A model generated the notes under the pieces. The model saw only the letters and a program-made list of their open reading frames with translations. It did not search any database and was not told the origin of the DNA. From positions 1,744,961 to 1,775,035 of the forward strand of contig CP070700.1 in NCBI GenBank assembly GCA_020349865.1: a stretch of DNA of 30,075 bases, in the 5' to 3' direction. Below, piece after piece: positions 16,986-26,080 of the stretch. A program made the position numbers and the translations under genes. The stretch comes from Desulfobacteraceae bacterium. GTDB lineage: Bacteria > Desulfobacterota > DSM-4660 > Desulfatiglandales > Desulfatiglandaceae. Each line of letters starts with the position of its first letter. Position 1 is the stretch's first letter.

Positions 16986-19900
16986 ATGAAAATAATACAA
17001 CAAATCGATCTTTCAGACTACTATGAGCCAAAATCGGCACCAATTAGCTCAGCCGATGAGATATATCCAATAGATGATTATTCTGAGATGTTTAATAAGG
17101 ACATTGGGGCACAGATCAAAGAACTCTCTTTCAAGTATTTTTTTCTCAAGATTCCTCTTTTAGGGCAATACAATTTGAAAGCTGATGTTTCGGTTTGGTG
17201 TGGCAGAGCCTCGGCGAGTATGGTTTACAATTATTTCATGCTTCTAGAAGGTGGTAATCCTAAAGAAAAATACATTACTCACTGGACAGGGCCAGATAAA
17301 AGATGGTTCATGGATCTGTATTACCCCAAAGGTGAGCGCGCGGCCCATTCAATGCCAACGGGATCCCGAGATAAATATCCTGACGGGGCCAATCCATTCG
17401 ATACATTAAAACGTCTGAAATATTTGAAAGAAAGATTCCTATTCAAAACAGCAGAGCCGAATCGAATAGAAATTGCTGCTAAAATTGCCCTCATTGATGA
17501 AAAAGTTTTCGGGAAACTTGAGAACAGTGGCATCTTTGAATCGCTACATAACAACAATCCCGTTGTTATTTATACCGGTATTTCCACCACCTCTCCCAAT
17601 TATCAACACATTTTGGTCATTGCAGGGTACTGCTACTTAAAGGATGCTGATGGAGAAAAACCGAATTTGTGGCTTCTCATCGCTGATCCTTCCATGCCCA
17701 AAACAAGCATCTTGAAACAATGCAAAAAGCTCTCGGATCTCGATTCGTCGCACGAAATAATCGTAATCGAAGGTGGATCGTGGAATAACTCTAGGGCTTC
17801 TCTATACCTTCTCAGGGCGGCTGTTCTTTTCAGGAAACACAAAGAAACCAACAAGCTCTACATGGATGGCATTGAGCATGGTGGTAAGCACTATGTATGC
17901 TTGAATAAGACTCCTGCATACAGAGAAACAGTCGAAGCGAAGAAGGTTAGAATCCGCCACGGCTCGTTCTTGCCTTTTCCCATTTCCCCTGAGGAAGAAG
18001 AGCATATTCAACCGTTGCGGTATTATTACAATAATGAGTGTCTTAATACCGGCTTCGGTGGCTATTACCCATTAGGTCTTATGAAGAATATCCACGGGGG
18101 GATCCACTTGTTTCCTCATAAGGACAAAGGTTCGGATAAAAAACACACTCCTGTAAAGTGCATTGCACCCGGATACATTGCCGCCGCGCGCTTATGGCCT
18201 GGCTCTTTGAAGGACGAGAATAAAAAAGATACACCTATTGCTAAAGCTATAAAAGCAAGCATGAATTGGACCGGTTTCGTACTCGTGCGTCATGATGTCC
18301 AGCCTCTGAAGGAGACAAGGGCAGAAGAAAGAGACACCGCCACAAACAAAGTCGTCAAATTAAAAGAGATTGAAAATGATGGTAAGCCCGTTGCCATCTA
18401 TAGTCTCTATATGCATTTGACGCCTCCCAAATCGAGCATTGACGACTCCGAACTGAAAGACGCTGTCAGTTACGAGGATGTGCCCTGGTTCGATTATCTG
18501 CTCAGGAGAGGCTACGGGACATGGGTTAACATTTGTCCCACAGAAGGAGAACTGGGTGACGTGCACTGGTCGGCAAAGGAAATTGATTCTGACACCGTAT
18601 CGCCTGATATTCTTCGGAAAAAACAAAGCTTCTCTGCAAAGGTGCATGGGAAAAAACCTGGGGAAAAAAAAGATATATCTGTCGTAGATAAAGGTACCAT
18701 GCTCAGGGTGTTCAAAGAGCCCGCAGCAAATTTTAGTGAGGCTATTGATGCTTTGAAGGAAGGGAAAGTAGTGACCTTTGCCGAACCGTTTTTTCCTGTC
18801 AGCGCAGGAGACATTATAGGACATGTAAAACCGTTGCCAAAGAAACTAATGCCCCAAAGGAAAGTAGAGGCGAAGGACACAACGAATAAAGACAAAAAGA
18901 CAATGCAATCAGGTTTCCTGCATTGGGAAATCCTCTGTTCTGAATCCGATAATAGTCTATTGAAAATCGCGGATATTGCCGAAGAAGTACTTTCAAAAGG
19001 TGACGAGGGAGGCAAGGGAAAGGAAGCAAGTGACAAAGAAGTTGAAGGAGAGAGGCAAGGTGGAAGTGGTCGTTCTCATTTTAAAATCTTTGATGACACT
19101 CACCCGGACAATTACATCGACTGGAGTGAGGTGGAAGGACAAATGGAAACGTTTCTTGCTACCGAGCAGGAGCGTAAGGATTTTAAGGACGCGATGAGTA
19201 GCAGAGTGGAAGGACCGGAATCAGAGCAGGTTGCTGGAGGGCGGGGAAAAGGTAAGCAGAATAAAAAATTCTACTATCCTGAAATCGTCGAGTTTTTCAA
19301 TAATAAGGAGACCTTCGTCTCCCAAGAGAAGAATGATTCCCAGACGTCCTACGATGGTTTTATGTACCCGGTTACCCTGAGAGTCGATACATCGTTGTTA
19401 ACCAAACCGGAAAACTATTCTGAGTCGGACGTCAGAGACCGGAAGTATTTCGCGTTTTACATAGAATTCAGGAAAAAAGATAAGCGATCGGAAAAATATG
19501 TAAAGCTTGCCAGTGTAAACAAATCGCTGAAAATAGACAGCAAGAAACTGCAGGAGAAACCTCTTGAATTTACGATCCAGGTACCGGTTGAGGCTGAGGA
19601 GATCGTTTGCACACCGATGACTCATGACGCTGGTTATCCCCTATTCTACCTCGACCCGGCTCCTCCGGCGCCAGATAGTGAGATTGAATTCTTCAAAAAG
19701 ATTACTTCCAGGCGTTTCCGCAACACTATGCTTACTCATGGTTTTGATTGGAGCCTTGAGGCAGCCACTAGGTTGTATCAAAGACTCAAAGAGGAAAAGC
19801 TGCTTCCTGCCCAATTCAATCCCCTTGAACCTTTGACATGGTCTAGTGACGATGTACTCAGCGTCTTTCGGTTCAATGCAAAAGGACAGAAGAACCCGGT

Positions 19901-22484
19901 ATTTGGCAACACTGAGGGTCAGTTGCCACTGGAGGGAAAAATTCAAAATATCCATCCCATTACCTGCATGTGGCTGCTAAGAATCCTAACAAGGCATGAT
20001 AGGATTAAGATAAAGGATAGCCCGGAAAGAGCAGTTTTCCAGCCGGACTTAACGAAAACATTTAAGTATTGGGGGTGGGTAACCCAGAATGAGAACAAAG
20101 AGGGCAAGGTGAAAGTTCTCTTCGGTGACACCGTGTACGCCATGGTGATTGATGATGACTACGCATACGATACCTCAACAACGATTACCCTAAAAGCACA
20201 TTCGGATACAGGTCAGCAGTTGGTCTTGGGCAGTGGATTAAACTTTCCTAAAGGTTCGCACGGAAATCATGTCCTACAATTAAATGTCTGTTTTTGGGGC
20301 ACGTGGGATTTCAAGGTGTATGTTAAAGCACAGCTTCTTGATGATCCCGACTCAAAGCGCAGTCCCTTTCCAACACAAATAATTACCGAAAAGCCGGAAT
20401 TCTTCTGGCCCTTTATATCAACTGCCGATGGATCCGGAGAGAGTGACGAGGTGGACTCCACAACACGGTCTCTTTTGCTAAGAGACCTATACAATCCGAT
20501 TAGGTACTCGGATGGTACATTCTCATGGCTGTTGCAGTTTAGAGAGGGTAAAAAGCCCATGCCGTTAAGCATAGAGGGGTTTCTGGTTTTCTACCTAAAG
20601 AAAAATCCAAAAGAACCTCATAGCTGGAAACCGATACCTAAGGAACTCGCAGCGTATTGTACCCGCGCCGCGGTGGAGCCAAATCATCAGGCTAGTAAGC
20701 TAGAGTATGTGAAGAAGGAGAATTGCAAGATAGTTGATGATTTCATCATCGGGCTCAGCGACGCCAAGAAGGGCAAGTTGGGGTCTAAAGTAACCGATGA
20801 TTTCCGCTTTTCTGAGTATCGGGGAGCCTATCAGCACTTCCAGTTGGCATGTGAGCTGGCTGAAAAAGTTCAGCACCTTTATGAGGAGTATAAAAAACAG
20901 TGGAAGGTGATCTCAATTTATTCTGTTTCGCTTGACGGGTTGACTTGTGAAATTCTGTGCTTAACCAAAGATCGGCGCGGGAAGCCAACGTTTCAAAAGA
21001 TTACAGATAGGATCATATCCGAGAGTACAGTCGCAGGAATCACAAAAATAAACAGTGAAAAAGGTAACTTGATTGGTGTGAAGTTGAGCGTGGGACCTTC
21101 GCTTAAGAGTTGTGACGAATGCGAATTACAGACTCCAGACAAATTCGAATACGACCCAACTAATTGCTTTATCGTTGGAATTGGAGCAGAGAGTCCATCC
21201 ATACGTGTGACGAACGATTTGGCGTACTCTGATTTCCACGCCAAACGATCCATCAGACTGTACGTTTATCTCGCAGAAGCCATTCAAAAGCTCAAAAAGG
21301 AGTATGGGTTAAAAAAGAGAATCGATCCTCTGGAAGTGAGTGAAGACGGCCTTTCATGCATCATCAAACAGCAGAGTGCAATGGAGGCTGCTGATAAAAC
21401 AGGTGTTTTCTACAAAGTCTTACCTGTCGACAATCATCTCGCTTTATCTGTGCTGCCACGAAGAAATAACGCGATGAATCTCACCTTTTCTCCAAACAAC
21501 GCCCTTGCTGAAATAGCTGATAAGCAGCAGAACCTTCGTGATGAGGACAGAATCTATGTGAAGTTCGGATTTCTCGTGATCAACGGTGATCGGTTTCTTG
21601 AACCGTACCAGGAATATGATGTTGAAATGAATATGATTTCTAAGTCTGCAGTAGAGCGTATGAAAAAGCAGGCCGGAGTTGGCGGTACGCTAGAGTACGG
21701 TCCGTCTTTAGAAGCGGTATCCATGTTGACCAACATCTCCTTTTCCTTTAGCGAACACCCTTTCACCTTGTTAAATGATGGGCGGAAGTGTTATTTGGTG
21801 ATCGAGGTTGAATGTGAAGGCAATCTAGATATCTGGCAGCACTACAACAAAGTCCTCAGCAAGGAAGGTGATCCACAGCCCGTGACAATGCAGGACGTGC
21901 CGCACCAACGAGGTATTCTCCAGGCACGATACGAGTTTCCCAAGGATAAGGGTGGAAATGTAACCTTCACAGTCCAGGCACGCCTTAAACCTAAGTTTGA
22001 AGCACGAATCAACTATGTGCCCTCACCAAAATCTTTCGACTATGATTTTACTCCCAGATTCGAGAAACCCCAACTGACGGAGGATTCTATCGGAAAAAAG
22101 AAATATGTTGTGATTTCATGTCAGACATATGGCATTGAATGTCCTAAAGGCGCTGGTGTGAAGGATTTTTCCATACCTCAGACTAAATTAACTTATGACA
22201 AATTGGGCAGAAACCTGCATTTTGTTATTCTTGATGAAATGGGACATCTCGCGTTTGCGGAAACTAAAGGTAAAAAAGATAAGCCGAAAAAACTAACAGA
22301 TTGTATTGAGTATCTTATACCTGGAAAAGACTCCGGTTTTTGCAACAGTCAAGGGATATTCTTAGCCCGTATTGATAAGGTCCTTCTTTCAGACGAGAAG
22401 AAGTATACTTTCAAGGCAATAAGATACGGGGAAATTAGAGGGAAAGACGATATTGAGTCTAAACCAGCAGAGTGGCCAATGTAG
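16986..22484 (+). CDS. Giant putative effector with papain-like protease and M23-like regions (1832 aa)
   Basis: A GGGGA ribosome-binding site precedes the ATG. Residues about 45-265 look like a papain-like (C39/C70-type) peptidase: VWCGRASASMVYNYF (C72), NYQHILVIAGYCY (H208) and LLIADPS (D234) form a candidate triad. Residues about 365-652 resemble an M23/LytM endopeptidase expanded by inserts: HGGIHLF (H370, H374), IAPGYIAAARL, YSLYMHL (H477), GDIIGHV and GFLHWEI (H646). The canonical HxxxD aspartate is H374 here, and the first histidine of the HxH motif is F644, so the zinc site is altered. Residues about 653-1832 are unassigned, mostly beta-rich, with a charged linker (about 670-690) and a duplicated helical unit near 1280-1330 and 1420-1470. 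No signal peptide. The context suggests a T6SS peptidoglycan- or protein-cleaving effector. Confidence 0.75.
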   Translation: MKIIQQIDLSDYYEPKSAPISSADEIYPIDDYSEMFNKDIGAQIKELSFKYFFLKIPLLGQYNLKADVSVWCGRASASMVYNYFMLLEGGNPKEKYITHWTGPDKRWFMDLYYPKGERAAHSMPTGSRDKYPDGANPFDTLKRLKYLKERFLFKTAEPNRIEIAAKIALIDEKVFGKLENSGIFESLHNNNPVVIYTGISTTSPNYQHILVIAGYCYLKDADGEKPNLWLLIADPSMPKTSILKQCKKLSDLDSSHEIIVIEGGSWNNSRASLYLLRAAVLFRKHKETNKLYMDGIEHGGKHYVCLNKTPAYRETVEAKKVRIRHGSFLPFPISPEEEEHIQPLRYYYNNECLNTGFGGYYPLGLMKNIHGGIHLFPHKDKGSDKKHTPVKCIAPGYIAAARLWPGSLKDENKKDTPIAKAIKASMNWTGFVLVRHDVQPLKETRAEERDTATNKVVKLKEIENDGKPVAIYSLYMHLTPPKSSIDDSELKDAVSYEDVPWFDYLLRRGYGTWVNICPTEGELGDVHWSAKEIDSDTVSPDILRKKQSFSAKVHGKKPGEKKDISVVDKGTMLRVFKEPAANFSEAIDALKEGKVVTFAEPFFPVSAGDIIGHVKPLPKKLMPQRKVEAKDTTNKDKKTMQSGFLHWEILCSESDNSLLKIADIAEEVLSKGDEGGKGKEASDKEVEGERQGGSGRSHFKIFDDTHPDNYIDWSEVEGQMETFLATEQERKDFKDAMSSRVEGPESEQVAGGRGKGKQNKKFYYPEIVEFFNNKETFVSQEKNDSQTSYDGFMYPVTLRVDTSLLTKPENYSESDVRDRKYFAFYIEFRKKDKRSEKYVKLASVNKSLKIDSKKLQEKPLEFTIQVPVEAEEIVCTPMTHDAGYPLFYLDPAPPAPDSEIEFFKKITSRRFRNTMLTHGFDWSLEAATRLYQRLKEEKLLPAQFNPLEPLTWSSDDVLSVFRFNAKGQKNPVFGNTEGQLPLEGKIQNIHPITCMWLLRILTRHDRIKIKDSPERAVFQPDLTKTFKYWGWVTQNENKEGKVKVLFGDTVYAMVIDDDYAYDTSTTITLKAHSDTGQQLVLGSGLNFPKGSHGNHVLQLNVCFWGTWDFKVYVKAQLLDDPDSKRSPFPTQIITEKPEFFWPFISTADGSGESDEVDSTTRSLLLRDLYNPIRYSDGTFSWLLQFREGKKPMPLSIEGFLVFYLKKNPKEPHSWKPIPKELAAYCTRAAVEPNHQASKLEYVKKENCKIVDDFIIGLSDAKKGKLGSKVTDDFRFSEYRGAYQHFQLACELAEKVQHLYEEYKKQWKVISIYSVSLDGLTCEILCLTKDRRGKPTFQKITDRIISESTVAGITKINSEKGNLIGVKLSVGPSLKSCDECELQTPDKFEYDPTNCFIVGIGAESPSIRVTNDLAYSDFHAKRSIRLYVYLAEAIQKLKKEYGLKKRIDPLEVSEDGLSCIIKQQSAMEAADKTGVFYKVLPVDNHLALSVLPRRNNAMNLTFSPNNALAEIADKQQNLRDEDRIYVKFGFLVINGDRFLEPYQEYDVEMNMISKSAVERMKKQAGVGGTLEYGPSLEAVSMLTNISFSFSEHPFTLLNDGRKCYLVIEVECEGNLDIWQHYNKVLSKEGDPQPVTMQDVPHQRGILQARYEFPKDKGGNVTFTVQARLKPKFEARINYVPSPKSFDYDFTPRFEKPQLTEDSIGKKKYVVISCQTYGIECPKGAGVKDFSIPQTKLTYDKLGRNLHFVILDEMGHLAFAETKGKKDKPKKLTDCIEYLIPGKDSGFCNSQGIFLARIDKVLLSDEKKYTFKAIRYGEIRGKDDIESKPAEWPM

Positions 22485-22630
22485 AAAAGATATTTTCTAA
22501 ATTCTCACGGAGGCTTTGTCTGGTGATAGTTATTTTTATTTATCACTTGTTTACAGACAATGAATTCTGGAGTTGGGCAAGAAGAATGCATTTGACACCA
22601 TAGCAATGCATAGCAGCTGAAACACATTGA

Positions 22631-24250
22631 GTGATAGCATCTATTAATAAAGTAAGGGACGACGAGGGTGATGTAAACCACGCAATGATGGAGGTATTGT
22701 TCAAAATGGATGAAAACCCTGGATCCATACCACTGACAGCAGGTCACGATGGTATTCTCACTATTAAGGCGGTCCCCATAACGGAGTTTTACCTAGACGG
22801 CTCAGATAAGGAAGTGCCAATTGAGATTAAACAGAAAAGCAATTATTACCCCGTGAAAATCTCAGGCACGTGCATCAATGTAAATAGAGAAATCGGGTGC
22901 CGTCTAACGTGGTTGGCGCCTGGAAGGGACTTATCAGGCGCAACGATAATCAATGAGGTTGAGCATCACCAGAAGCTACGCCTCATACCAAAAGATAAGA
23001 CAGAAACGACTGGCGAGACAACTTTTGTTGTCAAAGATAACAAAGACAAAGATCCATATCTGGATGTATTCCTTTGCCGACTCATCGAACCTACGAAAAT
23101 CGGTTACCAAATCACTCCTGACATGCCTCACAGCGAAGCCATTCGACTATCGGGAGATGAATCAAATTTGACTTGGCGAGAATCCATTGACATACAGTTT
23201 GCCTTGAAAAAGATGCGTTCAGGACAGGAAGAGTGGGATGATTTTAGTGACCACTCACTGCCTGTTACCATTGGTTCAACTGTAAGAATTAGTGTGCAAA
23301 ACGATCGCTTTTATGATGAACGGTTGGCCGAATTGACACTATTCGAATTTGAGGACAATAGCGAAGAATCAAAGGATGATCCTGAATACAAAGAAACCCA
23401 CAGCTGGGTAATGGGGGGGCAGCGAACGCCGCGTGAAGAAAGCCATGTTATCGATTGGCGTATTGGATGTAAGAACATTTCGGGCTACGCTGAATTCAAA
23501 TATTTCGGAGAGAAGGAAAAGGATAACGCGTTCGAGTTTGCATATCGGCTTACTCTCACACAATTGTGGGATAAGCAGAACAGAGCTCATAGACCGATTG
23601 AGGTTACGAGAGCATATGTTTTTAGTACTCCCAAGCCCGAGCTAACCTCTTTCTCCTTAAAGAATGAAGGGTCCGAAATTATTGCAGAGGGCATTTTCAG
23701 TAGATTTGCCGAAGATCTCGAATTCATAGTTGATATTGATTTGCGGATCGCGTGGGCGGAAAGGGGAGAAGATAAAAAGGGGCAACCGACTAAGATTCAA
23801 AGGGATGAACGCTTCGATAAGTTCCTTAATGAGAAGTCATGGGTTGATCCGTACGCAGCAATTAGCGATGAAGAAAAGCCTCCTACGGCCTTGATAACTG
23901 TCTCTAGATCACCCGTAGTTGTCAAAGGAGGGAGGTTTAAGGCGAATCTTTTTGATTTAAAGCATCTGGACGAAGAATCGGAGAGGTTTCTCAGTAGCGT
24001 TTACGGACATGATCCCAGTATCCATGCGGTGCTTAGCTTTCCCACTTCAACGGCCTTTAAGACCAAGCAGATCAAGAAAGTCAGAAAGAAAGAAATGGTG
24101 AAGACTCCAGTTCCTTTTGAAGGGCTTGTCGTTTACGATGAAAAGGTCTTCACTCCCTACCCCGAATCCGACTCAAAGGCGAATTCCTACGGGGTATGCT
24201 CAAATCGCATCAAGTATCGAGGGAAAAAGGGCTCATCCATAAATAAGTAA
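22631..24250 (+). CDS. Beta-rich protein of unknown function, 3' end probably truncated by a repeat
   Basis: This protein has up to 539 residues. The GTG at 22631 directly follows in-frame stops and has no good ribosome-binding site. An ATG at 22685 with GAGGGTG upstream is an alternative. The chain alternates strands and charged turns; blocks such as DLEFIVDIDLRIAWAERGED and IGSTVRISVQNDRFYDERLA suggest several Ig-like domains. No motif is recognised and there is no signal peptide. It lies 146 bases after the giant gene and may be its partner or a further carrier. The last residues (SSINK) are encoded by a TCCATAAATAAGTAA sequence, which is the end of the repeat family found at 24479 and 25853, so the original C-terminus is probably lost. 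Confidence 0.65.
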   Translation: MIASINKVRDDEGDVNHAMMEVLFKMDENPGSIPLTAGHDGILTIKAVPITEFYLDGSDKEVPIEIKQKSNYYPVKISGTCINVNREIGCRLTWLAPGRDLSGATIINEVEHHQKLRLIPKDKTETTGETTFVVKDNKDKDPYLDVFLCRLIEPTKIGYQITPDMPHSEAIRLSGDESNLTWRESIDIQFALKKMRSGQEEWDDFSDHSLPVTIGSTVRISVQNDRFYDERLAELTLFEFEDNSEESKDDPEYKETHSWVMGGQRTPREESHVIDWRIGCKNISGYAEFKYFGEKEKDNAFEFAYRLTLTQLWDKQNRAHRPIEVTRAYVFSTPKPELTSFSLKNEGSEIIAEGIFSRFAEDLEFIVDIDLRIAWAERGEDKKGQPTKIQRDERFDKFLNEKSWVDPYAAISDEEKPPTALITVSRSPVVVKGGRFKANLFDLKHLDEESERFLSSVYGHDPSIHAVLSFPTSTAFKTKQIKKVRKKEMVKTPVPFEGLVVYDEKVFTPYPESDSKANSYGVCSNRIKYRGKKGSSINK

Positions 24251-24755
24251 TAACTTGACAACTCAAGTTTCGCAAAGTCTAAATGGTTCGGCTGCTGATA
24301 TAAATTAAAAAAGAGACGCACATAAATAAATAATTAACATACCTATTAGCAAAGACAGCGCTATGAGCGGGATATACCTCGAAAAGCTCGGTGTGAAGCC
24401 TGCTCGCCTCGTCCCATTTTGAGATTGCGGGCAGGTCCGTGGGGGATTAAATCAGACGGGAAACAAGGGACAAACAATGGACGTCCATAAATAAGTAAAT
24501 AGCTCGATTATTACAAATACAGTGCTTTGAAGGGGGGTTGCCACAAAAAGGTCGATCAGCCGCCCGCTCGTCTTGCCTGCCTGGACTGGATGGCGAGCCT
24601 GAGCTTGCGATGCGGGCAGGACCCTGGATTATTGCATCATATCATTGTTCGCGGAATTGAACGGCGCAAAATTTTTTAAGACGGCCAGGACTTGAAAAAT
24701 TTTTTGAACAGGTTGTCTATTCTGCTGCCGAGAACACAGATTATTTGCTATAGCA
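24230..24755. mobile_element. Cluster of relic Y1-transposase elements (three successive left ends)
   Basis: Left-end sequences occur at 24233 (TCATCCATAAATAAGT), about 24313 (GACGCACATAAATAAATAA) and about 24480 (GACGTCCATAAATAAGT). The second runs into PRKAR-type transposase N-terminal codons (about 24373-24400), then a GC-rich palindromic stretch. The third runs through a similar N-terminus and GC-rich stretch (about 24560-24625), then on the + strand reads GLLHHIIVRGIERRKIF, a stop, DGQDLKNFLNRLSILL and ends near TQIICY (about 24753). No HUH or tyrosine motif remains. The copies look like nested insertions, all dead. I see no gene in this interval. Confidence 0.75.
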
Positions 24756-24836
24756 TTTTCTCATTTTCTCCAAATTCATATTTTAGGAACTGAACAAATA
24801 AAATTCGGAAAAGAGCCAAAGAAAGAAATCTGACAA
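24756..24836. other. Leader of the LysM gene
   Basis: A short AT-rich stretch follows the relic cluster. AAAGAAAG about 15 bases before the ATG at 24837 is the only ribosome-binding candidate. No clear promoter is visible. Confidence 0.3.
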
Positions 24837-25463
24837 ATGCCAGAATACCAGGTCAAACAAGGGGAATGCATATCAAGTATTGCCCAAAAACACGGCCTTT
24901 TCTGGGAGAAGGTCTGGGAACATCCCAAAAATGCGCAACTTAAGGAAAAACGCAAGGATCCCAATGTTCTGTATGCCGGTGATGTGGTCTTTGTACCTGA
25001 CAAGGAGGAGAATGAAGAATCTTGTGCCACTGAGCAGCGGCATCGATTTAGGAAAAAGGGGGTGCCGGCTATGTTGCGCCTTCAACTTTTTGATGAGGAT
25101 GAATCTCGTGCAAACGAGCCATTTATTCTTGAAATTGACGGCGAGCCTTTCACAGGGACCACGGATGGGGAAGGCAGACTCAATCATCCTATACCACCCA
25201 CCGCGAAGAGAGGCAGGCTTTTGGTTGGTGAAACCCAAGATGAATATGTTTTGAATCTGGGTCACGTCGATCCTATTCATGAAATAACAGGTGTACAGGC
25301 TCGCCTAAAGAACCTTGGATTTGGTTGTGGAAAGATAGACGGGATCTTGGGACCTAAAACCGAAGCAGCTCTTTCACAGTTTCAGAAGAAATATGGGCTC
25401 TTAGAGTCCGGTAAGCTCGACACAGCGACAGAGAAGAAGCTCGTAGAGGTTCACGGATGTTAA
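24837..25463 (+). CDS. LysM-CnaB-PG_binding carrier protein
   Basis: This 208-residue protein has three parts. A LysM domain spans about 3-55 (YQVKQGECISSIAQKHGLFW ... VLYAGDVVFVP). A CnaB-like module spans about 76-130 (LRLQLFDEDESRANEPFILE ... TDGEGRLNHPIPPTAKRGRL). A PG_binding_1 domain spans about 144-205 (ITGVQARLKNLGFGCGKIDG, GPKTEAALSQFQKKYGL). No signal peptide. LysM and PG_binding_1 bind peptidoglycan glycan chains or stems. Cytoplasmic proteins with this exact layout often precede T6SS or phage-tail-type effectors, as I recall, and probably ride the spike as adaptors. Here the next gene is a caspase-like fragment 42 bases downstream, matching the carrier-effector order elsewhere in the island. 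Confidence 0.9.
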   Translation: MPEYQVKQGECISSIAQKHGLFWEKVWEHPKNAQLKEKRKDPNVLYAGDVVFVPDKEENEESCATEQRHRFRKKGVPAMLRLQLFDEDESRANEPFILEIDGEPFTGTTDGEGRLNHPIPPTAKRGRLLVGETQDEYVLNLGHVDPIHEITGVQARLKNLGFGCGKIDGILGPKTEAALSQFQKKYGLLESGKLDTATEKKLVEVHGC

Positions 25464-25505
25464 TAAGTGCACTCCGTGCATGGATATTATTGAGGAACAC
25501 GAACT

Positions 25506-25850
25506 ATGCCTGGAATCAGAAGGGGTAGAGACCGAACGGTTTCTCGTCAGCACAAGGATAGTGAAAGTTTTAGCGCATTGAATACGGCGCCTATACGATA
25601 TGCCATTATTGAAATGGGCAGCTATCATGACGTCAAAGTATTTGAGACTTGTCTAGCAAGATGCTGCAGAAAAACTGCAAATGTTTCTCCAGATTTAGGC
25701 AAAGGACTTACGTTTGCCAAAAAAAATGCTCACAAGTGGCCGGAGTATAAACAAGCAATTGAGAGTTGCGATTACAGTGGATATAGCACCGATGAACCTG
25801 ATTGGTGGTATATTTCAGGTCATCATGGTGATTATGGAGATGGAAAATGA
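25506..25850 (+). CDS. N-terminal fragment of a caspase-like effector, truncated by a repeat element
   Basis: This 114-residue frame has a GAGGA ribosome-binding site nine bases before its ATG. It ends DWWYISGHHGDYGDGK; WYISGHHG (H106/H107) is the strand-His-Gly motif of caspase-fold peptidases (compare VYFNCHGD at 3862-5787 and VIYAGHSRYG at 11779-12828). The second half with the catalytic cysteine is absent, and the frame stops at TGA one base before relic element C (GGACGTCC). It is therefore probably a disabled remnant with no activity. A complete small protein with this motif cannot be ruled out. It follows the LysM carrier, as expected for an effector slot. Confidence 0.65.
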   Translation: MPGIRRGRDRTVSRQHKDSESFSALNTAPIRYAIIEMGSYHDVKVFETCLARCCRKTANVSPDLGKGLTFAKKNAHKWPEYKQAIESCDYSGYSTDEPDWWYISGHHGDYGDGK

Positions 25851-26040
25851 GGGACGTCCATAAATAAGTAAATAACTTGATAATTTACAAAGACAGTGCT
25901 TTGAAGGGGATATACCAAGAAAACTCGATTTGATGCTCATCCGCCTCGCCTGCTTGACTGGCGGGCGAACCTGAGTTTGCGGTGGCGGGCAGGTTCCTTG
26001 GGTAGCATTATATCCTTATTCGCGGAATTGAACGGCGCAA
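25851..26040. mobile_element. Relic element C of the Y1-transposase family
   Basis: The left end GGACGTCCATAAATAAGT is followed by a transposase-type N-terminus with one base missing (ATACCAAGAAAACTCGATTT, about 25912), a GC-rich palindromic stretch (about 25938-25992) and IRGIERR codons (about 26019-26039), where the similarity stops. It is the shortest and best preserved left end of the family in the window. The sequence TTTGGGGTCAGGCTTAATTT just beyond (26055-26074) resembles sequences I recall near such transposases. Confidence 0.7.
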
Positions 26041-26080
26041 TGGTAGATTGTAATTTGGGGTCAGGCTTAATTTTTGAGTT

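Noticed and set aside
22523..22600. Small frame starting at GTG 22523 after a GGAGG-like site, in frame with the 22631 gene
   Set aside because: It ends at TAG after about 26 codons, with another stop before 22631, and the peptide is not protein-like. I could not show it is a mutated 5' end.
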